Shown: positions 10,827 to 22,043, numbered from the stretch's first letter. The stretch is DNA of 64,000 nt from Leptobrachium leishanense (GCA_009667805.1 CM019069.1:94771204-94835203), one strand, 5' to 3'. The notes: generated from the sequence alone by a model not told the origin. A program made the numbers and translations.

Positions 10827-12987
10827 TCTATATATATAAACGGGAAAGTCCTGACTGACTCATCAATGTCTGACTCATCAATTTTTTAGGTGCACTGTTT
10901 TTATAACGTAGGCGCCACTAAGGAAGGATTTTTGGAAACTCTGCCCCTAAGGGGGTTGAATATTTTAAACAGGATAGCTATAGCTCAAAAACAGAAGATG
11001 TTAGGGACGTGAAAATCAGTACTTAGATTCGTCTTGAAAAATAAAAAAAACACGTATTTTACCATTTTTCAAAAATTCAAGTGGGGGGACGAAAACAGGG
11101 GGTTGAATATTTTAAACACAATACCTATATCTCAAATCAGAAGATGTTACAGGCCTGAAAATTGGTATTTAGATTCTTCTTGAACAAATAAAAAACATGT
11201 ATTTTACCATTTTCTGTAAATTCCTTGGGGGGGCAAAAAGGGTGGTTGAATACTTTTATCAGTATACCCATATTTCAAAAACCGAAGATGTTACGGGTGT
11301 GAAATTTGGTATTTACAATGTTTGTGAAAAAGACAAACGTGTTTTACCATTTTCCACAAATCCAATTAAGGGGGGGTTGGGGGTAAGGGGTGTGAATACT
11401 TTTAACAGTATATCTATATTTAAAAAACCAAAGCTGTTAAAGGTGTGAAATTTGGTATTTACAATCTTGAAAAAGAAAAAAAAACACTTGTTTTACCATT
11501 TTCCGAGGATCCCAAGTGCGGGGGTTAAAAGGGGGTGAATACTTTTAAACAGGATACAAATGGAAGATGTCACAGACGTAAAAATTGGTATTTAGATTTG
11601 TCTTGAGAAATAAAAATACACGTATTTTACCAGTTTCCAAAAATTCAGTGGGGGTGGGGGCAAAAAGGGGGGTTTGAATACTTTTATCAATATACTTATA
11701 TTTCAAAAGCCAAAGATGTTACAGGTGTGAAATTTGGCATTTACTATCTTCATGAAAAATACCAAAAGATGTGCTTTACCATTTTCTGAAAACCCAGTTA
11801 AGGGGGGTCAGGGAAAGGGGTGTGAATACTTTTATCAGTATACCTATATTTCAAAAACCAAAGATGTTACAGATGTGAAATTTGGTATTTACAATCTACA
11901 TGAAAAATACCAAAACACGTGTTTTACCATTTTCCATAAATCCCAACGGGGGGGGAAGTGGGGTGAATACTTTTAAACAGGATACCCATATCTCATAAAC
12001 AGAAGATGTTACAGATGTGAAAATTGGTATTTAGATTTGTCTTGAGAAACAAAAAAACACGTACTTTACCATTTTCCAAAAATGTAGTGGGAGGGGGCAT
12101 AAAGGGGGGTTGACTACTTTTATCAGTATACCTATATTTCAAAAACCAAAGATGTTACAGGTGTGAAATTTGGCACTTACAATCTTCGTGAAAAGTAAAG
12201 AAACATGTATTTTACCATCTTCCAAAAATCCCAATGGGGGGACGAAAAAAGGGCAGTGATTTACTTTTAAACAGGATACCTATATCTCAAAAACAGAAGA
12301 TGTTACAGATGTGAAAATGGGTATTTAGATTCGTCTTGAAAAATAAAAAAAACACATATTTTACCATTTTCTGAAAATCCAGTGGGGGACAAAAATGGGG
12401 GTTGAATACTTTTATTAGTATACCTATCTTTCAAAAACCAAAGATGTTACAGATGTGAAATTTGATATTTACAATGTTCGTGAAAAAAAAAAGGGTTTTC
12501 CCAGTTTCTGAAAATTCAGTTAAGGGGTGGGGGAGTAAAAGGGGTGTGAATACTTTTATCAGTATACCTATATTTCAAAAACCAAAGATGTTTTTTACAG
12601 AATTTACAGGTGTGAAATTCTGCACTTACAATCTTCTTGAAAAATAAAAAAACACCTAAACACTAATGTAGTTTATAAAGTACTCAAATAGTTTTATTTT
12701 CTATGTTCCAGATGCCAAAAAACAGACAATTTTTTTAAATTTATTTTGTCTCATTGTCGGTTTGTATTTATAACAAAACAAAAATTCATGGACTCATGAA
12801 TGAAACAACTTTGTTTTGTAGCCAATACACCCTGACTAACGTCTGCAATAAACATTCCTCATTACTTTAAGACATCAACCAGTAAATTATATTTCGTACA
12901 GTTTAAACAAAAAACTCATGTTTCCTTAAAAAATTTTTTTTAACACATCCAAAAATCCACACGAGCGAAGCTGCGGGCAAAAGCTAG
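10827..12987 (+). mobile_element. Non-autonomous Helitron
   Basis: The left end is TC followed by TATATATATAAACGGGAAAGTC, with an A before it. The right end is CGAGCGAAGCTGCGGGCAAAAGCTAG followed by T (pieces at 12962-12987). TC...CTAG inserted between A and T, with a short GC-rich near-palindrome (AAGCTGCGGGC) just before CTAG and no terminal inverted repeats or target duplication, is the Helitron pattern. The 5' part carries GACTGACTCATCAATG-type repeats common to animal Helitrons. No Rep/helicase frame is present, so it would depend on another element. Most of the interior is a tandem array. Confidence 0.75.
10956..12660 (+). repeat. Twelve-unit tandem array of two alternating monomer types inside the Helitron
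   Basis: Units of about 140-150 bp begin with TTGAATACTTTTA near 10956, 11103, 11243, 11391, 11536, 11672, 11820, 11963, 11108+1000, 12257, 12399 and 12543. Type A has AAACAGGATACCTATATCTC and a TTAGATTCGTCTTGA segment. Type B has ATCAGTATACCTATATTTC and TTTACAATCTTCGTGA. The order reads A A B B A B B A B A B B. Each unit ends in a G-rich run (GGGGGG). Small open frames within it are by-products of the repetition. Confidence 0.8.
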
Positions 12988-13002
12988 TATATGTATACAT
13001 AT

Positions 13003-13027
13003 AGAGAGAGAGAGAGAGAGAGAGAGA
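13003..13027. repeat. (AG)n microsatellite
   Basis: About 12 AG dinucleotides sit immediately right of the Helitron, after a TA-rich run. Confidence 0.9.
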
Positions 13028-13075
13028 TAGAATTACATATGCAATGTGTACTATGGCAATTTAACAGAACACTAT

Positions 13076-13888
13076 CAGGGTAATTCAAAGAGAATCGAAA
13101 AGTCACCGCAAGTTCGGTGACTTTTCGCTCTCTTCAATTCGGTTCGATTTGGCGATCCCATTTCGGCGACCCTGCGGTGTATTCAGCAAGTACGACAGGG
13201 CCGTCGTAATGCAGGGAAAAGTCGCCGCAAACCCGCCAAAAACTCAACTCAAAACGAGGGCGAACGCACACCAAAACCCGCAAAAACATCTGTATTAACT
13301 TGCCGAAAACGCCGGAAAAACCCGAGCAGGAGCCGATCACACGCAGCGCAGCCGCTGGAAAAAGTAGACACCGCAGACGAATGCAGTGAATAAATTAAAA
13401 AAAACGTTGGCTTGAATGTTTGAAAACTGAAACGCTATTTGCAAACAAACTATTGAGCGAAAATGTCTGAAATTTACGTATGAGGTCCAATGAATGATAA
13501 TAAAAAGGGCTGTTACAGAAAAAATAAGTAAAGTTAAAAAAAAAAAAAAAAATATCGGAAAAAATCTCTAAATAAAGAAACTCTTTACTGCAGAATATTA
13601 TAATCAACGGTTTATTAGATATTGAATTAAAACAGGAATATTTTTAACATTGAAGCCTATGGGATTCGCCTGAATACACCTGCCGAATTAAACCACCGAA
13701 TGGCAGGGCATTTCGGGAACCTTTCACTGCTGGTTTTTGTTCTCTGAATAGCCGAAGCATTGCTTCTCTATGGGGATTCACTGTCCTCTAACAGGCACCG
13801 TATGTGCAGGCAATTTGCCAGTATTTGTCAAATTGCCTGCTCTCTGAATGGCCTTTCGGCAGCCATTCGGATCACTTTGAATAACATT
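13076..13888. mobile_element. GGGTTATTCA-type DNA element, copy E1
   Basis: The left end is CAGGGTAATTCAAAGAG and the right end CACTTTGAATAACATTG, forming imperfect terminal inverted repeats. A subterminal hairpin CGAAAAGTCACC/GGTGACTTTTCG lies at about 13096-13127. Left-half sequence including GGCGATCCCATTTCGGC is repeated in copy E2 (45216-45834). The right half (about 13640-13880) is repeated inverted in E3 (58677-59513). No transposase is present. The superfamily is uncertain; the ends and size would fit hAT, but no 8-bp duplication was found. Confidence 0.65.
13568..13662 (+). repeat. Shared internal module M, copy 1
   Basis: This block of about 95 bp contains CTCTTTACTGCAGAATATTA, GGTTTATTAGATATTGAATT and ACATTGAAGCCTATGGGA. 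It recurs in E2 (about 45750-45825), next to a different hAT-like terminus (about 60706-60800), and as a more diverged reverse copy in E3 (about 58950-59060). Confidence 0.75.
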
Positions 13889-14054
13889 GTATATATCCTC
13901 TTTATAGCTGCTATGACAGTGCTTCAAAGAGGAAGGCTAAACACTTTCATAAAGCCTGTCAATCACATTCGTCACTGCCATTTCCTAAAATTTATACCAA
14001 GCCAGAGCCTAATGCTAACATAGCACTGAGGAAGAGTTAAAGAGATGATCTATT

Positions 14055-14112
14055 ATCTAATTCAGCGCTAAGGAATCTGTTGGCACTTAATAAATACTTG
14101 TAACTGTAACCC
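14055..14112 (+). repeat. LINE/SINE-like tail
   Basis: It contains AGCGCTAAGGAATCTGTTGG, then TAATAAATACTTGTAACTGTAA. This is the same tail type as 7255-7312, so both probably derive from one retroelement family. Confidence 0.5.
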
Positions 14113-14695
14113 CCCACTCGAGAAATCTACACAATGAGGTGTATGCGCACCAGTTTTGTGAATTCTTTGATTGCATTTGGTTAGTGGCCTATGTGTATGT
14201 AAGGGAAGGCTGCTATAAGGGAAGCAGTTACTTAGACATCCAGCTACTTCCTGTAACTCGATATCTATACAAGAATAAAGAACACCTGAAAAAATGAGGG
14301 ACAACTAGGCAAATTTTATACTTTTTTCTGTAAAGAAAACAAAAACCAAAAGACAGACATAGAAAAAAAACAACAACAAAAACTACTACAATATTCTTAA
14401 AGATGAAAGACCTTAAACAAGACATATTCATGGGTATGTCTACTCGGCTGGAGATAAGTGATGGGGCAATGCAGATTTTCACCTTTTTAATTCTTATTGA
14501 TAGAAAAAACTATTAATACCTTTGGGGTAGTATATAATTATTCTATAAAAATATAGCTATAGTTTAAAAAGTGTTTCCCTAAGATTTGATGCCCCTTTAC
14601 AGTTGTTATGACTTTAGATATTTGTAATAGCCCTTGTATTTGTTTTTCAGCTTTACCCTCAGACTATAAAGACATCTTTATTAATATAAAACACA
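14113..14695. other. AT-rich stretch with no recognisable feature
   Basis: No gene or repeat boundaries were found. Phe/Val-rich minus-strand frames here come from poly-T and poly-A runs. Confidence 0.4.
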
Positions 14696-15134
14696 TGTAG
14701 CGCTCACTCCCGGAGGAGCCGCTGAATTTGAACCTCGGGTCAATCTCCCCGCACTAGGGAATAAATATACTCCAGCACCGTCGTGGATTTTATAAATTAT
14801 ATAGTTTACTGAATAAACGGGCATATAATGAGTAACACGGTATATGTATATATTTTTACAGTACTTCGTAATACGAGAAACACGCAGCGGAAAAGGAAAA
14901 ATACAGCACTTCGTAATGCGAGAAACGCGCAGCGGAAAAGGAAAAATACAGCACTTCGTAATGCGAGAAACGCGCAGCGGAAAAGAGGAAAAAAGTATTT
15001 TTAACCCCTTAGTGGTTGGAGTGTGAGTCTCGTACAGGTTATGTCCCTAGGAATGTATGTGTATGCGTGTATTGTACCCGGGCACAACATTCAACTGGCC
15101 AGTGAATCATTTAGGAGGTATCTTCGACTAGTCA
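14696..15134. repeat. Unclassified repeat joined to the truncated Gypsy element
   Basis: It begins TGTAGCGCTCACTCCCGGAGG, which could be an LTR start. It contains three 45-bp tandem units and ends at the point where Gypsy integrase homology begins. Whether it is part of the same element (a divergent 3' region) or an unrelated repeat is not clear to me. Confidence 0.35.
14858..14992 (+). repeat. Three 45-bp tandem units
   Basis: Units start at 14858, 14903 and 14948 with ACAG[T/C]ACTTCGTAAT[A/G]CGAG and contain CGCAGCGGAAAAGG. Units two and three are almost identical and the first differs at a few positions. The period is a multiple of three, which creates a repeated-peptide frame that I do not believe is coding. 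Confidence 0.9.
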
Positions 15135-17872
15135 CGTTGGGGCCCTGTGGGTTTTGAAGAAACTGCAGCGTGCTTTAGTATTTTACAACAGCCTGGAAGG
15201 CCTCGTGGTCTCGTTAAAGGCGTTATTACGTGCATACTCAGCCCAGGGCAACAACTCCGACCAATTGTCTTGTTGTTGTGTGGTAAAGCAACGTATATAC
15301 TGCTCGAGACCCTGATTTGCCCTCTCTGCTGCCCCATTAGTTTGTGGATGATATGCTGAAGAGAAGGCCAATCGCACCCCCATCGCCGCACAAAAAACCC
15401 TCCAGAAACGAGATGAACTTGGCTCCTCTGTCAGAGACTATTTCAGACGGAACCCCATGTATTCGTACAATCTCTCTAGCAAAGACAACCGCCAGTTATT
15501 TGGCTGTAGGAAGCTTAGGTAGAGGGACAAAATGAGCCATTTTGGAGAAGCGGTCTACAACTGTCAGAACCACAGTATGACCCTTGGACCTCGGCAAGTC
15601 CACAATAAAATCCATAGATAGATGAGACCAAGGCCTCTTAGGCATGGGTAAAGGCTGCAATAGACCGACAGGCAAGGATTTACTGGTTTTGCTTCTGGCA
15701 CAGACTTGACAAGCCAAAACAAACAGACGTACGTCCTGTCGCATGGTGGGCCACCAGAACTGTCTGGAGATACTGGTAAAGTCTTAGTAATACCAGGATG
15801 TCCTGCTGGTTTAGAATCATGAAACATTATGAGTAATTCTTGTCTTTCCTTTTCAGGTACAAACAACATATCTGGAGGCTTGTCAGGTGGAGCCCCTACT
15901 TGAACTGCCTGGAGGCGTTCCAGGAAAGGCGAGGAGACAGACAAGACTGTGGAAGCCACAATACGTTCAGGAGGAACTATAGGATTGTGGTCTTGTGTAT
16001 TAGATTCATACGGGTCATATTGACGAGATAAGGCATCAGCCTTTACATTGCGGTCACCTGGTCTGTAAGTCAATACAAAATTAAACCGAGACAGTAGCAA
16101 TGACACCCTGGCCTGTCTCGCGTTCAAACGTTAGAATCCCCGATGTACGTAAGGTTCTTATGATCAGTAATTATCAATAAAGGGTCAAGAGTACCTTCCA
16201 ACAAATGTCTCCACTCTGATAGGGCAGACACAATAGCAAGCAATTCTCTGTTACCGATATCGTAATTGCTTTCTGCTGGTGATAATTTTCTCGAAAAGAA
16301 CCCACAAGGATGTAGAGGTTTTCCTGGAGACTCTCTTTGAGACAGGACAGCCCCAATGCCTATCTCGGAAGCATCAACCTCAAGAACAAACGGAATCCTG
16401 GGATCAGGATGCCGTAACACGGGAGCGGAAGTGAAAGCTTGTTTGAGGGCTTCGAATGCTTGTTTGGATTGAGAAGACCAGATCTGGTTCTTCAGACCTT
16501 TACGTGTCATATTAATGATAGGGGAGGCTACAGCGGAATAATTCTTGATAAATCTCCTATAATAGTTGGGAAACCCAGAAACCTCTGTATGGCCTTGAGA
16601 CCTTGAGGGAGAGGCCATTCTGAGATGGCCGTGAGTTTAGAAGGATCCATCTCAAAACCTTCTGGAGTGATAATATACCCAAGAAATTTCACAGTGGTAA
16701 TGTCGAATTAACACTTCTCTAGTTTGCAATAAAGACCATTGTCCAGTAATTTTGCTAATACCTGTCTGACATGTGCATGGTGGGTTTTCAGATCGGGAGA
16801 GTAAATCAATATATCGTCTAGGTATACTATAACAAAGGTTTGTATAAGAAATCTCTGAGCACATCATTAATAAAATCCTGGAATACCGCTGGAGCATCAC
16901 AAAGACCGAAAGGCATGACAAGTATTCATAATGCCCACTCCTGGTGTTAAATGCTGTTTTCCACTCATGCCCCTCTTTTATACGTATCAGGTTGTAAGCT
17001 CCTCTCAAATCAAGTTTTGTGTATACTGCTGACCCCCTTAACCTGTCGAACAGTTCTGATATGAGAGGGATAGGGTACACGTTCTTAATGAAGATCTTGT
17101 TAAGCCCCCTATAATCGATACATGGGTGTAAATCTCCCTCTTTTTTAGACACAAAAAAGAACCCAGCCCCTGCTGGAGAAGAGGAACGTCGGATAAAACC
17201 TCTCTCCAAATTCTCCTTTATATACTCCTCCATAATTTGGTTCTCCTTTATGGAAAGAGGATATACTTTGCCTCGAGGAGGCATGGTACCAGGATGAATA
17301 TCTATGGCACAATCATATGGTCTATATGGAGGCAGTTTCTCTGCCTCCCTTTTATCAAATACAGCCCTGAGGTTGGCATATTGGTCAGGAACCTCTGTAG
17401 ACAATGGAGGAGCTGTGGGTGTGTTCAGGGCACCGACATGCTGAATGGGTATTAAACAAGTCCCAAAACAAGCAAGACTCCAAGACAGTATCTCTCCCTT
17501 AGCCCAATCAATAACAGGATTATGTTCCACCAACCAAGGGAAACCAAGTACAACAGGATTGGAAGGTGAATGGATAACTTGAAATATGATTTCTTCTTTA
17601 TGCAAGAGACCAGTGGTAAGAACCACTGTAACCGTATCGTGAGTAATCTTAGAGCAGGATAACGGTCTGCCGTCTATGGCTTTGACGGCTAAGGGTGTCT
17701 CTCTTACAACCAGAGGTAGGGAAATGGAAGAAGCGTAGTTAACATCGATAAAGTTGCCAGCAGCCCCAGAATCCAAAAAAGCGGTAGTATGTGTGGTCTT
17801 GGTCTCCCAAGCCAAGGATACTGGTAACATAAGTTTAGTGTCTTTGACAGGAGACATGCACGTCACACCCAA
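15135..17872 (-). pseudogene. pol: Ty3/Gypsy pol remnant (protease, RT, RNase H, partial integrase)
   Basis: The first frame (17872-16652) carries the retropepsin active site FLDSGAAGNFID near residue 32, then the RT fingers and palm (LDLRGAYNLIRI; HYEYL). A one-base deletion near 16920 breaks the frame. The RT catalytic YLDD is at about 16815-16826 in another frame. RNase H (16618-16124) keeps its acidic residues: [16 protein letters not shown] and ITDHKNL. Another shift near 16127 precedes the integrase zinc finger. Its HH part ends near 15780; CQVC is in the next frame (15744-15496), with first catalytic Asp in MDFIVDLP. Second Asp is in DRGAKFIS (about 15400) and the Glu in QTNGAAERAN (about 15335). 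Homology ends just after. There are at least four frame breaks, so no protein can be made. Confidence 0.88.
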
Positions 17873-17892
17873 GGCCTGTCTCCTCAGCTGCC

Positions 17893-18825
17893 TTAGGTGC
17901 GGTAGTTTTCAAGCTTATCATGTATCTTAGGATGAGTAGGACATTGAAATCGTACATGTCCCCCCAAACCACAATACAGGCACAATCCCTCACAAAAACG
18001 CCTTGTTCTCTCTTCCTCTGTAAGCCTAGTACGGCCTAGTTGCATAGGCTCAGAGGGAGGAGATAACTTTCTTGGTGGTGCCTGAAAGACAGGGGCCAAC
18101 CTAGGTAATGGTCTCTTGGGTTTCTCTCTTGGAGTCCTTCTGTCCCTTATCTGATTATCCAGATCTATACAATAATCAATGAGTTCACACAATACCTCAG
18201 GTAGTTTACGTGGAGCCAATTCATGCATCAATGACTCTGATAACCCCTCCATAAAAGCCAGAACCAGTGTCTCATTTGTCCAGTTCACATCAGAGATCAA
18301 GGTTTTAAATTCTACGGCATAATCAGACACAGTCCTGTTCCCTTGACTTATGCGGAACAAGGATTTGCCAGCTACCGTGGCCTTTCTGGTAGGATTAAAT
18401 GTATGTTGTAACTAGGCTATGAATTCTTTATAATCCCGTATGATAGGCTTCTCTGCCTCCCATAAAGGAGTCGCCCATGTCAATGCTCTGCCAGACAGAT
18501 GATTAATAATGAACCCCACTTTGGCAATGTCAGAGAAAAACATCTGTGGATTTAATTTAAAATGAATATCCACATGGACCAAAAATCCCCGGCACTCTGA
18601 GGGAGTACCGTCAAACCTCATAGGAGCGGTCATGTGTACCTGGGATGTCTGAACGACATGGGACACAGGTATAGCAAGCGGGGGTGCAACCCCAGCTGGT
18701 TCCAGGTGAGCAGTACGAGTCAGGATAGTTTGTAAGGCAATAGCAATCTGATCCATCCTATGATCCTGCTCATCCTGTCTGGATACAAAGTTAGCCAAGT
18801 GCCGTGTTAAGTCTGCGGGATCCAT
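17893..18825 (-). pseudogene. gag: Ty3/Gypsy gag remnant
   Basis: The start MDPADLTRHLANFV is the usual Gag N-terminus of vertebrate Gypsy elements, and the ATG lies about 17 bases after the leader/LTR edge. One in-frame TAG (18412-18414) interrupts an otherwise continuous frame of about 310 codons. The middle is the capsid-like retrotransposon gag domain, with WTNETLVLAFMEGL at the beginning of the second half. The C-terminus has a CCHC zinc knuckle, CLYCGLGGHVRFQC (C-X2-C-X4-H-X4-C), for RNA binding, and ends ENYRT. Pol begins 20 bases downstream in a different frame, so the parent element needed frameshifting or reinitiation. Only one lesion was seen in gag against several in pol. Confidence 0.88.
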
Positions 18826-18841
18826 AGTGGCCAGATCGTAA

Positions 18842-19570
18842 TGTCACGGTTCCCAGATCCCACCACGCAGTACTTAACGCCCAACACTCCACAGAGCCCA
18901 GAAGCTACCAACAGAGTAGCCGTGAAAGATCTCTGTCTGGTCCTTAGAATTGGCCAGGTAAACTAGCTAGACAGAAAGGGTTAACAACACGGGGAGTAGT
19001 CAGCCGAGCCAGAATCAGGAATACAGAGTACAGAATGGTCAAATGGAATAGCCGGGTCGATATCAGAGCAGTGGCGTAGTACAAGAAAATGGTCTAGGGC
19101 AACAGAAGGCAGAATAGTCAGAAACAAGCAGAGGTCGATAACGGGTTAATTCAATATAGCAGTCAGGTACAAGGAGCTCAGGTATGGATAACCATGATCG
19201 GGCAACTGCTGAGAATACACTGAGGGTTTTTAAAGACCTTCACCAGACCACGCCCCCCACTCAAGCCGCACCTCATGCAACCACCTCCCTGCCTGTCTCC
19301 ATTTAAACCGGGCATTGGTCAGCGAGCAGCATCAGACATGCTGCCCTCAAGCACACAGGTAGGGCTGGAAGCTCCCAACGTTACAGCCACAAGATGTCCA
19401 GCTCACCGCCTGCACTCCCTGTTAGATCGATCTGCGGTTCTCCTAACTCGGGGTCCAGCCGGAACCAGCTTCTTGTGCTCAGACCCCACAGCTTGGTATA
19501 GACATATCTCTGCAGGGTCACTGTCCTGATCCCCCAGCACCAGCGAGGTGGCCCCTGTGCTCTGGCCTGG
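18842..19570 (-). repeat. 5' LTR/leader region of the truncated Gypsy element
   Basis: On the minus strand this ends GAACCGTGACA, a plausible LTR end, just upstream of gag. A TATA-like TTTAAAAA lies near 19228-19236. The outer boundary is not certain: I find no TG start with target duplication, and the left-hand partner LTR is missing, so 19570 is an estimate. Confidence 0.5.
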
Positions 19571-20120
19571 TCACGATCCTTAACAGCTCTGCCTGCTTCC
19601 TTCTCCTTTCAGCTGTCAGCTCACTCTGAGCATGCTTTCCATGAGGCTGCTGATGCCTTTCCTTTCCTACACAGCCACTTCCTGTCCTCACGCAAAGCAT
19701 CATGGAAAATGTAGTTCAGTGCCTTCTGTGTTTGTCCAGCATAATCTTACCATGGTCTCTGTCTCCCTCTGGTGGCCATTGCAAGTAAATGCAGCCGAAC
19801 AGTCTTTTTAAACACAGCGCTGCACACATTTTCTCTGTCTTTTATTTACATTTTTCACTATAAAAATATGTATATAATGAAAATTACTATACAAAAACTA
19901 ATTGTCATACTTTTGTAAAGCAAGTTAAGTGGTCTCCATGGGGAGAAACTAAATGCTCAGTGAGATCTCACTCAACACCTGGATTACTGTAAAGAAACTA
20001 CAATGATCAATCTCAAACCTCACTGTAACAAAAAAAACCTCAAAAATTATTAAAAAAAACAGCCAGGAGGAGTTAGAATACAGGGAGAGCTTTGGAATTT
20101 CTCACTACCATACAAGGATG
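19571..20120. other. Unassigned spacer
   Basis: No gene is visible. The segment TTACTGTAAAGAAACTACAA near 19984 resembles TTACTGTAAAGAAGCTACAA near 42116, hinting at an old shared repeat. Confidence 0.35.
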
Positions 20121-20139
20121 ACATGCACTTAGTTAATTG

Positions 20140-20405
20140 CATAACCCCTTACTGCTGGGCGGGTAGTGCCCAGCAGGAGGGCATTAATGATGGCACTCTG
20201 CCCTCAGTTTCCGGCTGTTGCTGCAGGCCCCTCCTCCAGCCTGCCTACACAGCTGATGCATGTCGTAGGCTGCAGGGGCACGGCATTCCAAATGTTGGGC
20301 AGGCCTGTCGCAGCCCATAGACACCTGTGGGGCGTGCTATGCCATCCGTAGCATTGGTTCCCACCCGCCGCAGGGACAGCATAGTACGCCCTGGGGCATA
20401 AAAAG
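20140..20405 (+). repeat. GC-rich interspersed repeat (copy 1)
   Basis: This stretch, with GCAGGCCCCTCCTC, CTGCCTACACAGCTGATGCA and GGCTGCAGGGG, reappears in reverse orientation at about 48105-48305. It is notably GC-rich in AT-rich surroundings. The internal inverted pair CTGGGCGGG...GTGCCCAGCAG near the left end may be a terminal hairpin. The class is unknown. Confidence 0.6.
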
Positions 20406-20689
20406 GCTACAAGTCCTGGACATTATAGATGCATGGTGTCACTGTAATTTCTGTATGCAGGCATTCTGCACACATAAATAAATTTTTTTCTTCAAAATCT
20501 TTTTTGATGTATCAAGCATACATTAATTAGATATGAGCATACAATAATATCCAACAGATTTTGTTTTTATATTGTGTTGGTAATTTTTGGAAGATGCATT
20601 GTAAATAATCACAAATATCCATATTCATAATAACTAGTCATTATCTATTCTACATTTCTGATATTTTCAGGCCGTTTTTTATATTCGGG

Positions 20690-21140
20690 AGCACATGTAG
20701 TTAGGGTTACAGTTTCTGCTTGTTTTATGGTCAGTTCTGTGTTTAGTATTAGGGTCACTGTTAGATTTAAGGCAACCATTAAGGTTACATTTCTGCTTGT
20801 TTTATAATAAGGGTTACAGCTAGGTTTGGGGTTAAGGTTACAGTTTCTGCTTGTTTTTTTATTAGGGATAAGGTTGAAGTTAGGGTTAAAGTTATTGCTT
20901 GTATTCTAATTAGGGTTAGAGTTACTCTTTCTGCTTGTGTTACAGTTAGATTTAGGGATATATTTAGGGTTAATGTTAGAGTTTTAGGTTTATGGTTTCA
21001 GGTTCTGCTTGATTTTGTTAGGGTTAAAGTTAGTGCTAGTGTTTTAAATCAAGTTAGTGTTACGTTTTCTGTTTTTTTTTACAGTACGACTTAGGGTTAG
21101 TGTTCAGCTTAAAGTATCTACTCTTTTGGCTAGTTTTATA
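20690..21140 (+). repeat. Degenerate TTAGGG-rich tandem repeat
   Basis: Many TTAGGGTTA or close variants alternate with GTTTCTGCTTGTTTTAT, giving an irregular period of about 60 bp over seven or so units. It resembles an interstitial telomere-like satellite, but the longer period suggests a minisatellite that includes TTAGGG rather than true telomeric DNA. Confidence 0.65.
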
Positions 21141-21456
21141 GTTAGGATTATGTTTTAATTAATTTAAAAACTTTTAATTAATCCAATTAGATTTGAATAT
21201 AATCATACCTGGCTGGATGATTATATATTTGGATCATTTTGAGTCATTCTGGATTTTTTAAATCTGATTGTGATCTGGTTCAGCTACTGACCATACAGAA
21301 CTGTGATCAATCCAAATAGCCAAATTATCGCTGGCATCTGATTTCTAAATTGGTCCATACCAAATCACACGTCTGTTATCTATCTTCATCATATTTAATG
21401 TATTTAACACACAGGCAATTTCTGCCTGCATGCTTATAATGCAGACCCCATTTGTA
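21141..21456. other. AT-rich spacer
   Basis: No recognisable feature. It ends with the TA target dinucleotide of the Tc1-like element. Confidence 0.4.
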
Positions 21457-21543
21457 CAGTAGCAAGAAAAAGTATGTGAACCCTTTGGAATTACGTGGGG
21501 TTTTGCATGAATTGGTCATGAACATAACATGTAAACATTCACA

Positions 21544-21938
21544 TTCCATTTAGACTGGAAGAAAGAAAATTTAGCTTAAAGCATAGGAAGGGTTATTTTA
21601 CGGTGAGAACAATAAAGCTGTGGAATTCTCTGCCTGTTGAGGTGGTTGGGTCAGAGTCTGTACAGACTTTTAAAAAACGACTGGATGACTTCCTGCAGAC
21701 ACAGAATATTAAGGGTTATAATATTTAATATGTGGGTAAAAGCTTCTTGATCCAAGGAGAAATCTGACTGCCATTCTGGGGTCAAGAAGGAATTTTTTCC
21801 CAGTATGTTGCATATTGGCAAGCATTCAGACTGGGTTTTTTGCCTTCTTTTGGATCAACAGCAGTAGGTTATGTGGGAGAGGCTGAACCCGATGGACGCA
21901 TGTCTTTTTTCAGCCTATATAACTATGTAACTATGTAA
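21544..21938 (+). mobile_element. LINE 3' end (Rex1/L2-like tail) nested in the Tc1 element
   Basis: The flanking Tc1 sequence is continuous across it: CATTCACA on the left and CAGTGCAGGGTGG on the right match the uninterrupted inner repeat of the deletion derivative. The insert contains AGGCTGAACCCGATGGACGC and ends in ACTATGTAACTATGTAAC, the short-repeat tail of 5'-truncated non-LTR retrotransposons. No coding part is kept. The clade is from memory of this tail type and is tentative. Confidence 0.7.
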
Positions 21939-22043
21939 CAGTGCAGGGTGGAAAAAGTATGTGAACCCCTTGCCTAATGACTTCTCCAAGAGCTAATTGG
22001 AGCCAGGAGTGAACCAACCTTGGGTCCAATCAGTGTGATATTA

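Larger units (their letters stand above)
15135..19570 (-). mobile_element. Truncated Ty3/Gypsy LTR retrotransposon
   Basis: Read on the minus strand the order is LTR/leader (right), gag, protease, reverse transcriptase, RNase H and integrase, the Ty3/Gypsy order. The integrase stops short at about 15135-15180, and neither the C-terminal integrase domain nor a matching 3' LTR follows. The coding region has several frameshifts and nonsense codons. The element is dead and 3'-truncated. It belongs to a different lineage copy from the element at the right edge of the window, since their LTRs are unrelated in sequence. Confidence 0.85.

Noticed and set aside
13134..13340. A short frame with FLRVLVCVRPRFELS conserved at 45219-45425
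   Set aside because: It is conserved only because E1 and E2 are copies of one DNA element. Substitutions are not biased to silent positions as far as I can tell, and no domain is recognisable.
14858..14992. 45-bp units considered as a coding repeat or regulatory iteron
   Set aside because: Only three units, no coding context, and no known binding motif.
15147..15359. Plus-strand frames overlapping the Gypsy pol
   Set aside because: They are antisense shadows of the minus-strand integrase region.
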